Assembly (NCBI GenBank): GCA_002401345.1
Contig: NVSU01000013.1
Location: 1-32,813, forward strand
Reading direction: 5' to 3'
DNA from: Candidatus Wolfebacteria bacterium
Lineage (GTDB): Bacteria; Patescibacteriota; Minisyncoccia; Phycocordibacterales; NVSU01
DNA length: 32,813 nt
Below are positions 10,014-18,943 of the stretch, piece by piece (the first letter of the stretch is position 1; each line of letters opens with the position of its first letter). A model generated the notes under the pieces. It saw nothing but the letters and a program-made list of their open reading frames with translations. It was not told the DNA's origin and did not search any database. Position numbers and translations under genes: made by a program.

Positions 10014-10032
10014 CATCGCATAAGCGATGCGA
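10014..10032. promoter_or_regulatory. Overlapping inverted repeats upstream of the recombinase gene group
   Basis: catcgc-ataa-gcgatg and tcgcat-aagcg-atgcga, ~40 bp upstream of the 10070 ORF. Confidence 0.4.
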
Positions 10033-10069
10033 ATTCAATTAACAACCAGGTCAAAGCAGACCACAAATT

Positions 10070-10483
10070 ATGTGTAGTATGAAAACAGAAACAGCAAAAA
10101 ATAATGGAAAAGTTGGTAATAATGGTGCATCAAAGAATGGCGCGAGCGATTCAAAAGGCAACGGTAAAGCTGACATGAAAGTATTAAAAGATCAGCCTGT
10201 TGTGGAACCAAAGCCTATTGATGTAAATCAGCGGGTTCAAAAGATCAAAGAAGCTCGCGGACTTACTATAAAGACAGATAGAGTCATTGAAACATTGAAC
10301 CGCTTGCGTGAGTTTAAATTCTTAGCAGATGACGGATCATATCTCACTATCAGTGATAGGGATAACAAGGAGTTTAGTACCACAAATTCTAATTTGATTG
10401 AACTGTTGGTTGAGCATCTTGAAATACTGTTGGATGGCAGGGCAAAGCAACTGGAAGATCAGATCGTTGCGTTTGAGATTTAA
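10070..10483 (+). CDS. Hypothetical protein with low-complexity G/N/K-rich N-terminus
   Basis: 137-aa ORF with structured C-terminal half, preceding the recombinase in the same direction. Confidence 0.6.
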   Translation: MCSMKTETAKNNGKVGNNGASKNGASDSKGNGKADMKVLKDQPVVEPKPIDVNQRVQKIKEARGLTIKTDRVIETLNRLREFKFLADDGSYLTISDRDNKEFSTTNSNLIELLVEHLEILLDGRAKQLEDQIVAFEI

Positions 10484-10539
10484 TAACCTGAAAGCCCTGT
10501 CGGCAGAACCATCGGCAAGGCTTTTTAACATCTACACAA

Positions 10540-10679
10540 TGGAAATAACGAATCAACACACAGAAATAGACAACTCAGGTATTCTTGAAGCATTCAGCGA
10601 TTTACTAGATGATCTTTTCCACGAAGGGTATGCTGAAAGCCTCATACATGAAACCCAGAAATGTACAGGATTGAATTAG
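10540..10679 (+). CDS. Small hypothetical protein (MEITNQHTEIDNSGILEAFSDLLDDLFHEGYAESLIHETQKCTGLN)
   Basis: Internal ATG of the 10398..10679 ORF avoids overlap with the 10070 gene; directly precedes the recombinase. Confidence 0.45.
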
Positions 10680-10739
10680 CTCAATTTTGTGACAACCATG
10701 ATTTTAGTTTTACGTACAAAGTCAAAAGCATTTAATCTA

Positions 10740-12518
10740 ATGGAGACAAAAAAGAAAGTCGGTATATGGATCAGAGTTTCAACTGAAGATCAGGCCAAAG
10801 GAGAAAGCCCAGAACATCACGAAAAACGTGCAAGCTATTATGCCAAAGCAAAAGAATGGGAAGTAATTAAGGTATATAATCTTCGAGGTGTAAGCGGAAA
10901 ATCGGTCATGGACCATCCAGAAACTAAAAGGATGTTAGCTGACGTGCAAAATAAGCGCATTACAGGGCTTATCTTCTCAAAATTAGCCCGTCTTACCAGA
11001 AACCTAAAAGAACTCTTAGATTTCTCGGAAATATTCCAAGAGCATAATGCAAGTATGATCTCTCTAGGAGAATCAATCGACACGTCAACCCCTGCGGGAA
11101 GACTCTTTTATGCAATGATAGCAGCAATGGCTCAGTGGGAACGCGAAGAAATTGCTGGGAGAGTGGCCGCCTCAGTTCCCATTCGGGCAAAGCTTGGCAA
11201 ACCATTGGGAGGTGCAGCACCATTTGGATACCGTTGGCTGACAAACGGTGACGGGAAAGCAACAAAACTTGCTATAGATGAGCATGAAGCCCCAATTCGC
11301 AAATTTATTTTCGAACTTTTCTCAAAGCATAAGCGCAAGAAAACCGTAGCTGGAATGCTTACTAAAAAAGGATATCGAACCCGTAATGGGTCTAAGTTCT
11401 CGGATACCACTATTGACCGATTGTTAACTGACCCTATTGCCAAAGGCACAAGACGGGTGAATTATACAAAGAGCCTAGGGGTAAACAAAAAGTGGGAGAT
11501 CAAACCAGAATCAGATTGGGTATATAATGATGTTCCCCCTATTGTTTCAGATGATCTTTGGAACGCATGCAACACTATAATAGACGAACAGAGAAAGAAG
11601 AATAAGAGGAAACCACGCGGAGCAAAGAGATTGTTTGCAGGTCTTGTTTATTGTCATTGCGGAACTAAAATGTATGTATCCTCATATATTCCAAAAGGAC
11701 TATCTCCTAACTATAAATGTGAAAAGTGCAAAAACAAAATAGCACTGGATGATTTAGAGGAAATCTATTACGTTGAACTCCAAACCTTCTTAATCAACGG
11801 AGGACATATAGAAGAATACCTCAAAAAAGCTGATTCACTTGTGTATGATAAAGCTGAACTACTGAGTTCTCATACAAACGAGAAAGAGAAACTGGAGAAA
11901 GAAATGGATCGTCTTGTTAAGCTCCATTCTGAAGGAGAACTACCAACGAAAGGGTTTAACAAACATTACAATCCTTTATTTGAACAAGCTGAACAAATAG
12001 AACTGCAGATACCAGAAATACAGGCTGAGATTGATTTTCTTAAAATTGAATATCTGTCAGGAGATCAAGTATTGAAAGAGGCACATACAATCTATGATCG
12101 TTGGCCTAAACTAGAGCTACATGAGAAGCAACTCATTACTGAAGACCTTACTGAGAAGATCACTATTGGATCGGATGAGATCCAATTCGAATTCAATTAT
12201 ACGCCTGTGCCACGTTCTTCTAATAAAACCCTTACAAAAGAGCAACACAACAACATGGATGCGTTGCCCTTTTGTAAAATCACACTGAATACCCTGAAAT
12301 CTCCACCCCGTTCACTCTTATACCCCATTGAACTAAACACCCTAGGCGATCACATTCGTAAACGTAGATTGGAATTAGGATTATTGCAAAGAGATGTGGC
12401 CAAGATAATGGGTGTTTGTGAGGACACCATTACGGGTTGGGAAACAGGAAGAAGCAATCCTTCTAAAAGACTCATAGGAAGTATAATCAAATTTCTGAAT
12501 TACAACCCATTTGATTAA
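10740..12518 (+). CDS. Large serine recombinase with C-terminal XRE-type HTH domain
   Basis: Resolvase N-terminus 'VGIWIRVSTEDQAKGESPEHH', 'FSKLARLTRNLKELLDFSE', 'DTSTPAGRLFYAMIAAMAQWEREEIAGRV', recombinase domain, 'YCHCGTKM...YKCEKC' zinc ribbon, coiled coil, then 'LGDHIRKRRLELGLLQRDVAKIMGVCEDTITGWETGRSNP' HTH. The ATG at 10740 is preferred over the upstream GTG at 10689. Confidence 0.93.
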   Translation: METKKKVGIWIRVSTEDQAKGESPEHHEKRASYYAKAKEWEVIKVYNLRGVSGKSVMDHPETKRMLADVQNKRITGLIFSKLARLTRNLKELLDFSEIFQEHNASMISLGESIDTSTPAGRLFYAMIAAMAQWEREEIAGRVAASVPIRAKLGKPLGGAAPFGYRWLTNGDGKATKLAIDEHEAPIRKFIFELFSKHKRKKTVAGMLTKKGYRTRNGSKFSDTTIDRLLTDPIAKGTRRVNYTKSLGVNKKWEIKPESDWVYNDVPPIVSDDLWNACNTIIDEQRKKNKRKPRGAKRLFAGLVYCHCGTKMYVSSYIPKGLSPNYKCEKCKNKIALDDLEEIYYVELQTFLINGGHIEEYLKKADSLVYDKAELLSSHTNEKEKLEKEMDRLVKLHSEGELPTKGFNKHYNPLFEQAEQIELQIPEIQAEIDFLKIEYLSGDQVLKEAHTIYDRWPKLELHEKQLITEDLTEKITIGSDEIQFEFNYTPVPRSSNKTLTKEQHNNMDALPFCKITLNTLKSPPRSLLYPIELNTLGDHIRKRRLELGLLQRDVAKIMGVCEDTITGWETGRSNPSKRLIGSIIKFLNYNPFD

Positions 12519-12530
12519 TTGACAGGACAA

Positions 12531-12599
12531 ATGTCGAACCTTTTTGATGAGGATTTAGACAAGATTATTGAACTTTCAAAGCTCCTGAAGGCCGCTTAA
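12531..12599 (+). CDS. Possible micro-ORF (MSNLFDEDLDKIIELSKLLKAA)
   Basis: ATG-initiated 22-aa ORF 12 nt after the recombinase stop; no other support. Confidence 0.2.
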   Translation: MSNLFDEDLDKIIELSKLLKAA

Positions 12600-13082
12600 A
12601 TAATAGGGTTATAACTTCTTCAATTTATATAATTCCATGCATTGTGGAACGCCCTGCGCCCACGTGATTTTGGGTTCCAATTGAGGCTAATGTAGATTAA
12701 ACAAAAAATCAAGGCTTTAAATAATATTGGTGAGTCAAAAGGGCACAGGTTTCGAACTTTTTGCAAAATGATTTGAAATGTGTAAAAGGCTTTAATTGAC
12801 GGGAACAGCCCTTATTTTGAACTTATACAAGTAGATATATGACTATACCACTCATCAACTAATGAATCGAATTGAATAAGATTCTTGAATTGATTGCCTG
12901 GAGACGAGAATTAATTCTTGCCTTCGAGTTTATCCAATCCCTGCTGGATTAAGATTTTCGTTTCTTCTGGTTCATAAGTCTACCATGCCTCAAACAGCTC
13001 TGTTATATGAACCTCCAGTGCACCTGAAATATCAGCTAGTAATTGTTGCGAAGGTAAGCTCTCTAATTACCGCTAACGATAA

Positions 13083-13733
13083 CTAAAACTCAAATAAAAA
13101 GTGTTTTAGTTCAATGCTATCATGTTTGGATATATACAGATCTTCGAAGCCTGTGCTATCAGAGCACATCGCTAATACTTCTGCCTTTCTACCGTCCTTT
13201 TCCAATAATTTATTAATCCCATCAACGCATTTTTTTTTGGTTCCATATAAAACATAACCAGCTAAACAGCCCCTTGGATATCTCTCCGTAGTGAAATTTT
13301 CAATCCCGGTATCTATATATCTTCTTTTTAAATAAGAAGCAGAGATAATAGTTCCATTCGACTTTTTCCAATCTGAACTACATAAGTTTTTCGCTTCAAC
13401 GTAATATTCATGTTTATTTGAAGGACTGGTAAAGCTCCCTAACCAAAAATCAATCCTTGGTTGTCTCCTTGGATCGTCCTTTGTTTTAGGGATTGGCAAA
13501 CCGTCATTTTCCGGTTCCACCTGGGTTTTGATAAAGACACATTTCTCCTTTGTCGTTTTACTTTTTCTCATGAAAGTCGCTAAATAATTTGTGAAAGAAT
13601 CTTCAATCCAGTCTCGGTTATATTTGGCATCCTTAATCGCCTCTTGATATCCTTCTACCAAAATGGAAGTACAAATGAATTCAAAACTCCCAACAAAACT
13701 CTGCACAATGTCTGTACTCAAACCACCACTCAT
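13083..13733 (-). CDS. Putative PD-(D/E)XK restriction endonuclease component
   Basis: 'PRIDFWLGSFTSPSNKHEYYVEAKNL' gives a D...ExK motif. Overlaps the upstream MTase stop by 4 bp. Confidence 0.6.
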   Translation of the reverse strand: MSGGLSTDIVQSFVGSFEFICTSILVEGYQEAIKDAKYNRDWIEDSFTNYLATFMRKSKTTKEKCVFIKTQVEPENDGLPIPKTKDDPRRQPRIDFWLGSFTSPSNKHEYYVEAKNLCSSDWKKSNGTIISASYLKRRYIDTGIENFTTERYPRGCLAGYVLYGTKKKCVDGINKLLEKDGRKAEVLAMCSDSTGFEDLYISKHDSIELKHFLFEF

Positions 13734-16700
13734 TTATTGAATACCATTATTTCATTAATAACTGAGTTAGCATCATCCATTCCTTGAGAACGAGTCCAAT
13801 ATCTATTCTGATTGGGCTTCACAATGAATATGGTATCACCATCATAAAACCTGATCTGCTTGCGGACGAAGATATTTTGAGAGTACTTTTCCAAAGTATG
13901 TTCGTTGATTTTATTTAGATGGCTTTCTATCTCTACAATCGAATCCATAACAATTGGAGCCTTCAAATCTGATTCGGGGACGAAGTGAAACGCGACCACT
14001 GTCAAGGGGAAATGGTGAGGTGAAACATAAACCATTGCGTTAACTTTTAACGTCCCAGAAATTAAAAACTCATTTATTTCAGCACAAACGATTTCTGCAA
14101 AGCCAATTGTTTCAGGGTTCTTTGTACTTATAGGGTTTAGGGCAATGGATTTGGCCCCTTTAAAAAATAATGGTAATGTAAAATCACAAAAGTCTCTGAT
14201 AAGAATGACATCTCGAACTGTTAACTTCAAAGACTGCTGAATTAGCTCACTTAGCTCCGTCTTAATGCTCTTGTCTTGAGCAAAAAATTGATCTCGTTCA
14301 TGTCGGATCGAATCAAACAAATCGCCATATGCTTGAAAGTCCTCTTCAGGTACTTGCGGAAGCCGTTTTACATCTGTGGGTTTGATTTCTTCTCTTTCAA
14401 TTCCAAGTGATGCTGAATGCAGAAATAGAAAATACATGCCAAAATCGGAATTAATTAAACAAGTAATTGCCTTCAAAAGCAATTCGCTTTTATGGTGAAT
14501 CCCATACACCTTGCTGTTAAATGAACATGAATAATCCAGAAAAGAAGCACACACGCGATTCTTGCTTAACCCCTCTTTGATAAGTACATGGGGTCCCTGA
14601 AACGCCTTCATCTTGCCCAGTCTCCTGAACGAATCTATTTCAGGCAAATCATTATACTGATCTAATTTGTAATAGGACAAGTAATGAGAGATTGCGTTAT
14701 CCGTCTTAAGGCTTTTGTTTATTGAGTATGTTTGGGGCTTGTCAGTATAGTAACGAACGATATGTTCTGGCAGAATAAACGGAATATTTCTAAGACTGTT
14801 ATTACGAATTGGTTTTGTAGTGGTACCATCCAAAGTTTGAAAGCCAACACCGTTATTTTCTTCATCAAGCAAATCTTTAATTGGAGAAATTTGCATAAGC
14901 CTATCTATTAATAAATAGTCTGCCATTGTTCCCCACTGAGCAATTTTCCAAATTTTAGTATCCGGTTTATGGCATATTTCTCTTGGAAGGTACTTAATGT
15001 CTGTTGCCTCAATTATTACTCCATCAACAACATTGTGTTTGATAAAAGTTTTAGGAGCCCAGTATTCAATAGTATCTCTATAGTTCCTGGGGGGCGAGTT
15101 CCCATTCTGAAAAAACACAATACTGATAGGAACAACAGCAGATGAAAAGAGATGTCCTCCAAAATCCTTTGGAGCTTTTCTCAAAATTGATAGGTTAAAA
15201 ACTTTCTCGACAAAATTCTCATTGAATAACCACTGTCTAAAATTTTGAGCTTTAGAATGCGAATTAGTTAGAATCTTCGTATTAAACACAAGGCCTGCTC
15301 TGCCATTAGGTTTTAATAAACTTGCCGATTTATGAATAAAAGGTATTACGTATTGTGAACTAAAGTTCCGAGAATGGCAATATGCTTTGATGCTTTCTGA
15401 AAGGCCATTGGCTCCAAATGGAGGATTTCCAACAATAACATCGTATTTGATTTTCTCAAACTCACCATCTAAGGCTATAGTATCACATCTATATAAATTA
15501 TGACCCTGGTTCTCATCTTTTTCTGAGTCAATATCTCGAATCAAATTGGGAAACTTTTCCTCGTTTTTCAACCAAACGTCTCTTGGTGAGAGAAAGTCCA
15601 ATAATGCAAGATACAGGCTGAATGATGCTACTTTGATCGATTTATCGTCAATTTCTACTCCAAATATAGAATCAGTCAAAATCTGCGAAAGAACAGAAAA
15701 CTCTGGTGTTACTCCCGGGTGAGCATTTTTCCAATATTGGACTACTCGTTTATAAGCCTGTGCTAAGAAGATTCCTGATCCGCATGCTGGATCAAGTATT
15801 TTTAACTTGTAGTTCGTTCCTCCATTTGGCAAGACATTATCTAAGACCAACTCAACTAAAGTAGGAGGAGTGTAATACGTCCCTGTTTGTTTCTTACGAA
15901 TCGGATCAAATTCTGCCAAAAACTTTTCATAAATCTCACTGAGTAATTCAATCCTGATAAAACTAAAATCAAATAGTCTCCAATTGAAAAATTTCTGTTG
16001 GGCCAGGTTGATATCTCCGTCTGTCAAACAATGCTTAATTAACGTAAGATGTTCATCCGTTATTTGTGAGCGTTCCTCATCCGATATCGGGAAAACATTT
16101 CCATTAAAATGGACTAGAATTTCATCAAACAACGCATATGTCAAATCTTTGGAATCAAGAATATTTAAAAAATCATTGTCGCCAGTTTTTTTCCAAATTT
16201 CTTGTGGAATTGCCTGCCGATCTTGCAAGTACATAATAAAAATGCAGCGCATAAGCAGGTGATGAACAGCTCTGTGTTCATCAACATCCTCTTTAATTTT
16301 TCTTGCCAATTTTACCAAAGAATTCACCAGATAATGGTCAACTTTAGTTTGCAGTTTTACTTTTTTGGAATAGTCGGTCATCCAGATTGACCCAGAGTCG
16401 ATTGCGATCCTTGAAAAAACATGTTGAAGCCTCTCTAGCTTTGCCGAATCCCTTAAAACGCACTGCTCAATAGTTCGGATCTCTAATTCTTTTGGTAACC
16501 TAACCTCAGCGTCCACTCTATTGAGCAACACAGGGCTTTCATTACAATTGTATATTCTTATCTCTGCTGGAGAAGTAACGTACAAGAAAGTCACCCTGCT
16601 ATTGTTCCATATTTTGCGCTGTAATTCGGCAATTTCCTTTAATGTATCCAGATCAAATCGGGATACTTTTTTGAAGAAGACGGCAGGATAATTTCCAGAG

Positions 16701-16810
16701 TAGTGAACCGCATCAGCTCCTATTTTTTCAATGAGCATCAACCCTTCTGATGGCATCTTCGAAGCTTTAATATCAAACCCAAGTTTTAGTATGAAAAAAT
16801 CGCTGCTCAT
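13730..16810 (-). CDS. N6-adenine DNA methyltransferase (Eco57I / type IIG-like)
   Basis: Motif I 'ILDPACGSGIFLAQAYKRV', 'FGVEIDDKSIKVASFSLYLALLDF', motif IV 'YDVIVGNPPFGANG', with long C-terminal TRD-like region. Confidence 0.88.
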   Translation of the reverse strand: MSSDFFILKLGFDIKASKMPSEGLMLIEKIGADAVHYSGNYPAVFFKKVSRFDLDTLKEIAELQRKIWNNSRVTFLYVTSPAEIRIYNCNESPVLLNRVDAEVRLPKELEIRTIEQCVLRDSAKLERLQHVFSRIAIDSGSIWMTDYSKKVKLQTKVDHYLVNSLVKLARKIKEDVDEHRAVHHLLMRCIFIMYLQDRQAIPQEIWKKTGDNDFLNILDSKDLTYALFDEILVHFNGNVFPISDEERSQITDEHLTLIKHCLTDGDINLAQQKFFNWRLFDFSFIRIELLSEIYEKFLAEFDPIRKKQTGTYYTPPTLVELVLDNVLPNGGTNYKLKILDPACGSGIFLAQAYKRVVQYWKNAHPGVTPEFSVLSQILTDSIFGVEIDDKSIKVASFSLYLALLDFLSPRDVWLKNEEKFPNLIRDIDSEKDENQGHNLYRCDTIALDGEFEKIKYDVIVGNPPFGANGLSESIKAYCHSRNFSSQYVIPFIHKSASLLKPNGRAGLVFNTKILTNSHSKAQNFRQWLFNENFVEKVFNLSILRKAPKDFGGHLFSSAVVPISIVFFQNGNSPPRNYRDTIEYWAPKTFIKHNVVDGVIIEATDIKYLPREICHKPDTKIWKIAQWGTMADYLLIDRLMQISPIKDLLDEENNGVGFQTLDGTTTKPIRNNSLRNIPFILPEHIVRYYTDKPQTYSINKSLKTDNAISHYLSYYKLDQYNDLPEIDSFRRLGKMKAFQGPHVLIKEGLSKNRVCASFLDYSCSFNSKVYGIHHKSELLLKAITCLINSDFGMYFLFLHSASLGIEREEIKPTDVKRLPQVPEEDFQAYGDLFDSIRHERDQFFAQDKSIKTELSELIQQSLKLTVRDVILIRDFCDFTLPLFFKGAKSIALNPISTKNPETIGFAEIVCAEINEFLISGTLKVNAMVYVSPHHFPLTVVAFHFVPESDLKAPIVMDSIVEIESHLNKINEHTLEKYSQNIFVRKQIRFYDGDTIFIVKPNQNRYWTRSQGMDDANSVINEIMVFNK

Positions 16811-17267
16811 CTCAGTGTAAATGTGTCAGAATAGAAACCATAAACCGTCCATTCGCCTAAATTAAAAATCCTCGAAATCAACATATCGACACTCCACTAA
16901 TTTTTTCAACAAAAAAAAGGATAGTAAAACTATAATTCCGCCTAATATTCGGACGGGCAGTCAAGGTATAAATTACGGTTAATTTAACCTTAAAAATCTG
17001 TTTAAAATGAAGAACAAAAGAAGAAAACTCAGTTAGGAGTTCGGAATATTATTAATTAAAGTATCTCCAACATAACTGGAAATCGAAAAAATAATTCCGC
17101 CAAAATTCTTTGTTAAACGACCTCCTTTTATCGTCTAACCGTCTTTCGTATATTTTTTAATGAATTTGTCAATTTCCATTAAGCTATTGATAGAATAATC
17201 CAAATTTACTGCGTCAGATTTATACGCTTTTACAATCCAATCAGATTGGTGTTTAATATTTAAGATT

Positions 17268-17654
17268 ATGCTCCTTACTCCACAAATAAAATACGATGGC
17301 CACCTTTTATTGGACGCTTACTCATTTAGCAGTGAAGAAATAAACTCGGTTTCATTTGTTCTTGTTAAGGCGAATAATAATATAGTCACTGAACCATTGC
17401 AGAAGGACCAGGAAGGCAGAGATGGACTTCGCTATATTATAGTGGAGAGTCTGATTTTCAGACTTGAAGATCTTCTCAATTTGACATTTGAACTAACACC
17501 TGATGATAGGACAAGAGTGACTTTCGAGGAAACCTATTTCAATGCTGATGCTGATGGAGATGGGGCATCAAGTTACAAATGCTCCAAAATTGATACCCCC
17601 CCCCGGATGGTTGCCAGACAATTTTTGCAAACGATGAGAAAGAGGCAGCCGTAA
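17268..17654 (+). CDS. Hypothetical protein with C9 homopolymer near its 3' end
   Basis: 128-aa ORF crossing a C9 run at 17596-17604. A +1 frame change opens a continuation to 17719. Confidence 0.5.
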   Translation: MLLTPQIKYDGHLLLDAYSFSSEEINSVSFVLVKANNNIVTEPLQKDQEGRDGLRYIIVESLIFRLEDLLNLTFELTPDDRTRVTFEETYFNADADGDGASSYKCSKIDTPPRMVARQFLQTMRKRQP

Positions 17655-18039
17655 AGTGTGCGTTGATTGCTAACTCAAATAACTGGTTGGGTGGAGTGCC
17701 GACACCTGGAGAGTGCTGAACTTGACAAAAATGCCTGCTGCCAACTCTTTTTTCTCACATGTTATTAAAAATGAGGGAAGGAAATCAAACCTTTACAAGT
17801 TGAGGAAATGAAAACTAAACCTCTCCTTAACCCTCCAGCCTGAACGACTAACACAAACATCGGCTGAACAAAAGAAGGTGAGAAACGGACTTTGGGGTTC
17901 AAGGGATGGAGATTATCACTTGCCGCAAATAAATGGCTCTGTGAAAATAGGTAGGGCTGAAAATTGCAATTAATCCCAATGAGGTGTTAGGACTTGTGGA
18001 TTCCGCAAAACAAAACACCATATCTTTATGCTGACAGTA

Positions 18040-18317
18040 TCCGAGCACTATCCGGTTGCATTGCCCTTTAGTAAAATCATACTGAATACCCCAAAATCTC
18101 CACCTCCTTCCCTCTTATATCTTAATGAACTAAAGTCCTTGGGCGACCATATCCGCCAGCATAGACCAGACCTTGTATTCTTTTACAGAAAGATGTTGCA
18201 CTTACAATTGGTACATGTGAGGACACAATTACAGGTTGGGAGAATGGAAGAAGTAATCCTGCTAATAAATTTATTGGGGGTATCACTAAATTTTTGGGGT
18301 ATAATCCGCTTCCATGA
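18040..18317 (+). pseudogene. Frameshifted remnant of serine-recombinase C-terminal XRE-type HTH
   Basis: 'ALPFSKIILNTPKSPPPSLLYLNELKSLGDHIRQHRPDLV' then, one frame over, 'QKDVALTIGTCEDTITGWENGRSNPANKFIGGITKFLGYNPLP*'. This aligns to the recombinase C-terminus (ALPFCKITLNTLKSPPRSLLYPIELNTLGDHIRKRRLELGLLQRDVAKIMGVCEDTITGWETGRSNPSKRLIGSIIKFLNYNPFD*). Confidence 0.85.
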
Positions 18318-18348
18318 AATTACAGTCTTATGGAAAAAACGGAAGCTG

Positions 18349-18774
18349 CTATCCCCTCTTAAACTTCATGCTAATGACATAAACATCTTGCCCTGTATTC
18401 TCAATAACATGGTCTAAACGTATCTCATATTTATAGGTTGCGTATACTTGCATTAAGTCAGAAGATTCAATCAGGATATATCCTCTCATTTCTAGCTTCT
18501 TTGATATAGTCAATTTAGCATCAAAACTTGATGTGGTGTACTTTACTAATGTATCTTGGTGCTCAATCATTCCTGTAGCGTTCTTCCAGCTCCTTACGTC
18601 TTTAACGGAATTACTCTTAACGTCTGTGTACATTTTGCCCGTTAAGACGCCATCCAATGCACCTAAACTCATCTGAGAATAAAGCTCCAATTCTTTCAAT
18701 GAAGGACCCTGTGCACAGCAAAATGTAGTCTGGATTAACAAGGAAAGGCATCCTAATACTATACGCTCTTTCAT
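18349..18774 (-). CDS. Hypothetical secreted protein, paralogous to 7815..8297
   Basis: Signal peptide; shared spacing and motifs with the 160-aa ORF at 7815..8297. Confidence 0.65.
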   Translation of the reverse strand: MKERIVLGCLSLLIQTTFCCAQGPSLKELELYSQMSLGALDGVLTGKMYTDVKSNSVKDVRSWKNATGMIEHQDTLVKYTTSSFDAKLTISKKLEMRGYILIESSDLMQVYATYKYEIRLDHVIENTGQDVYVISMKFKRG

Positions 18775-18943
18775 AGATAATAAACTATCACTAAGATACT
18801 CCTGCCTCTCCTAAAATCAGTATATCAATGCTTGTTCAACTCATCCCCAAGGTAACCTAAATCCAGCAAATTTTATAACTTAGTCAATAGGTGTTTGTAC
18901 ATTAATCCCGATACAAACCAGAATAATTGTCAGAACAACTTCT

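Noticed and set aside
9854-10066. ORF 9854..10066 (-), 70 aa
   Set aside because: Intergenic upstream of the recombinase module; composition and lack of motifs suggest chance ORF.
10838-11449. Antisense ORFs inside the serine recombinase (10838..11083, 10993..11265, 11132..11449)
   Set aside because: Overlap a strongly supported CDS and show no domain signal.
18028-18417. ORF 18028..18417 (+) as an intact gene
   Set aside because: Homology to the recombinase tail switches frame midway; treated as a pseudogene remnant.
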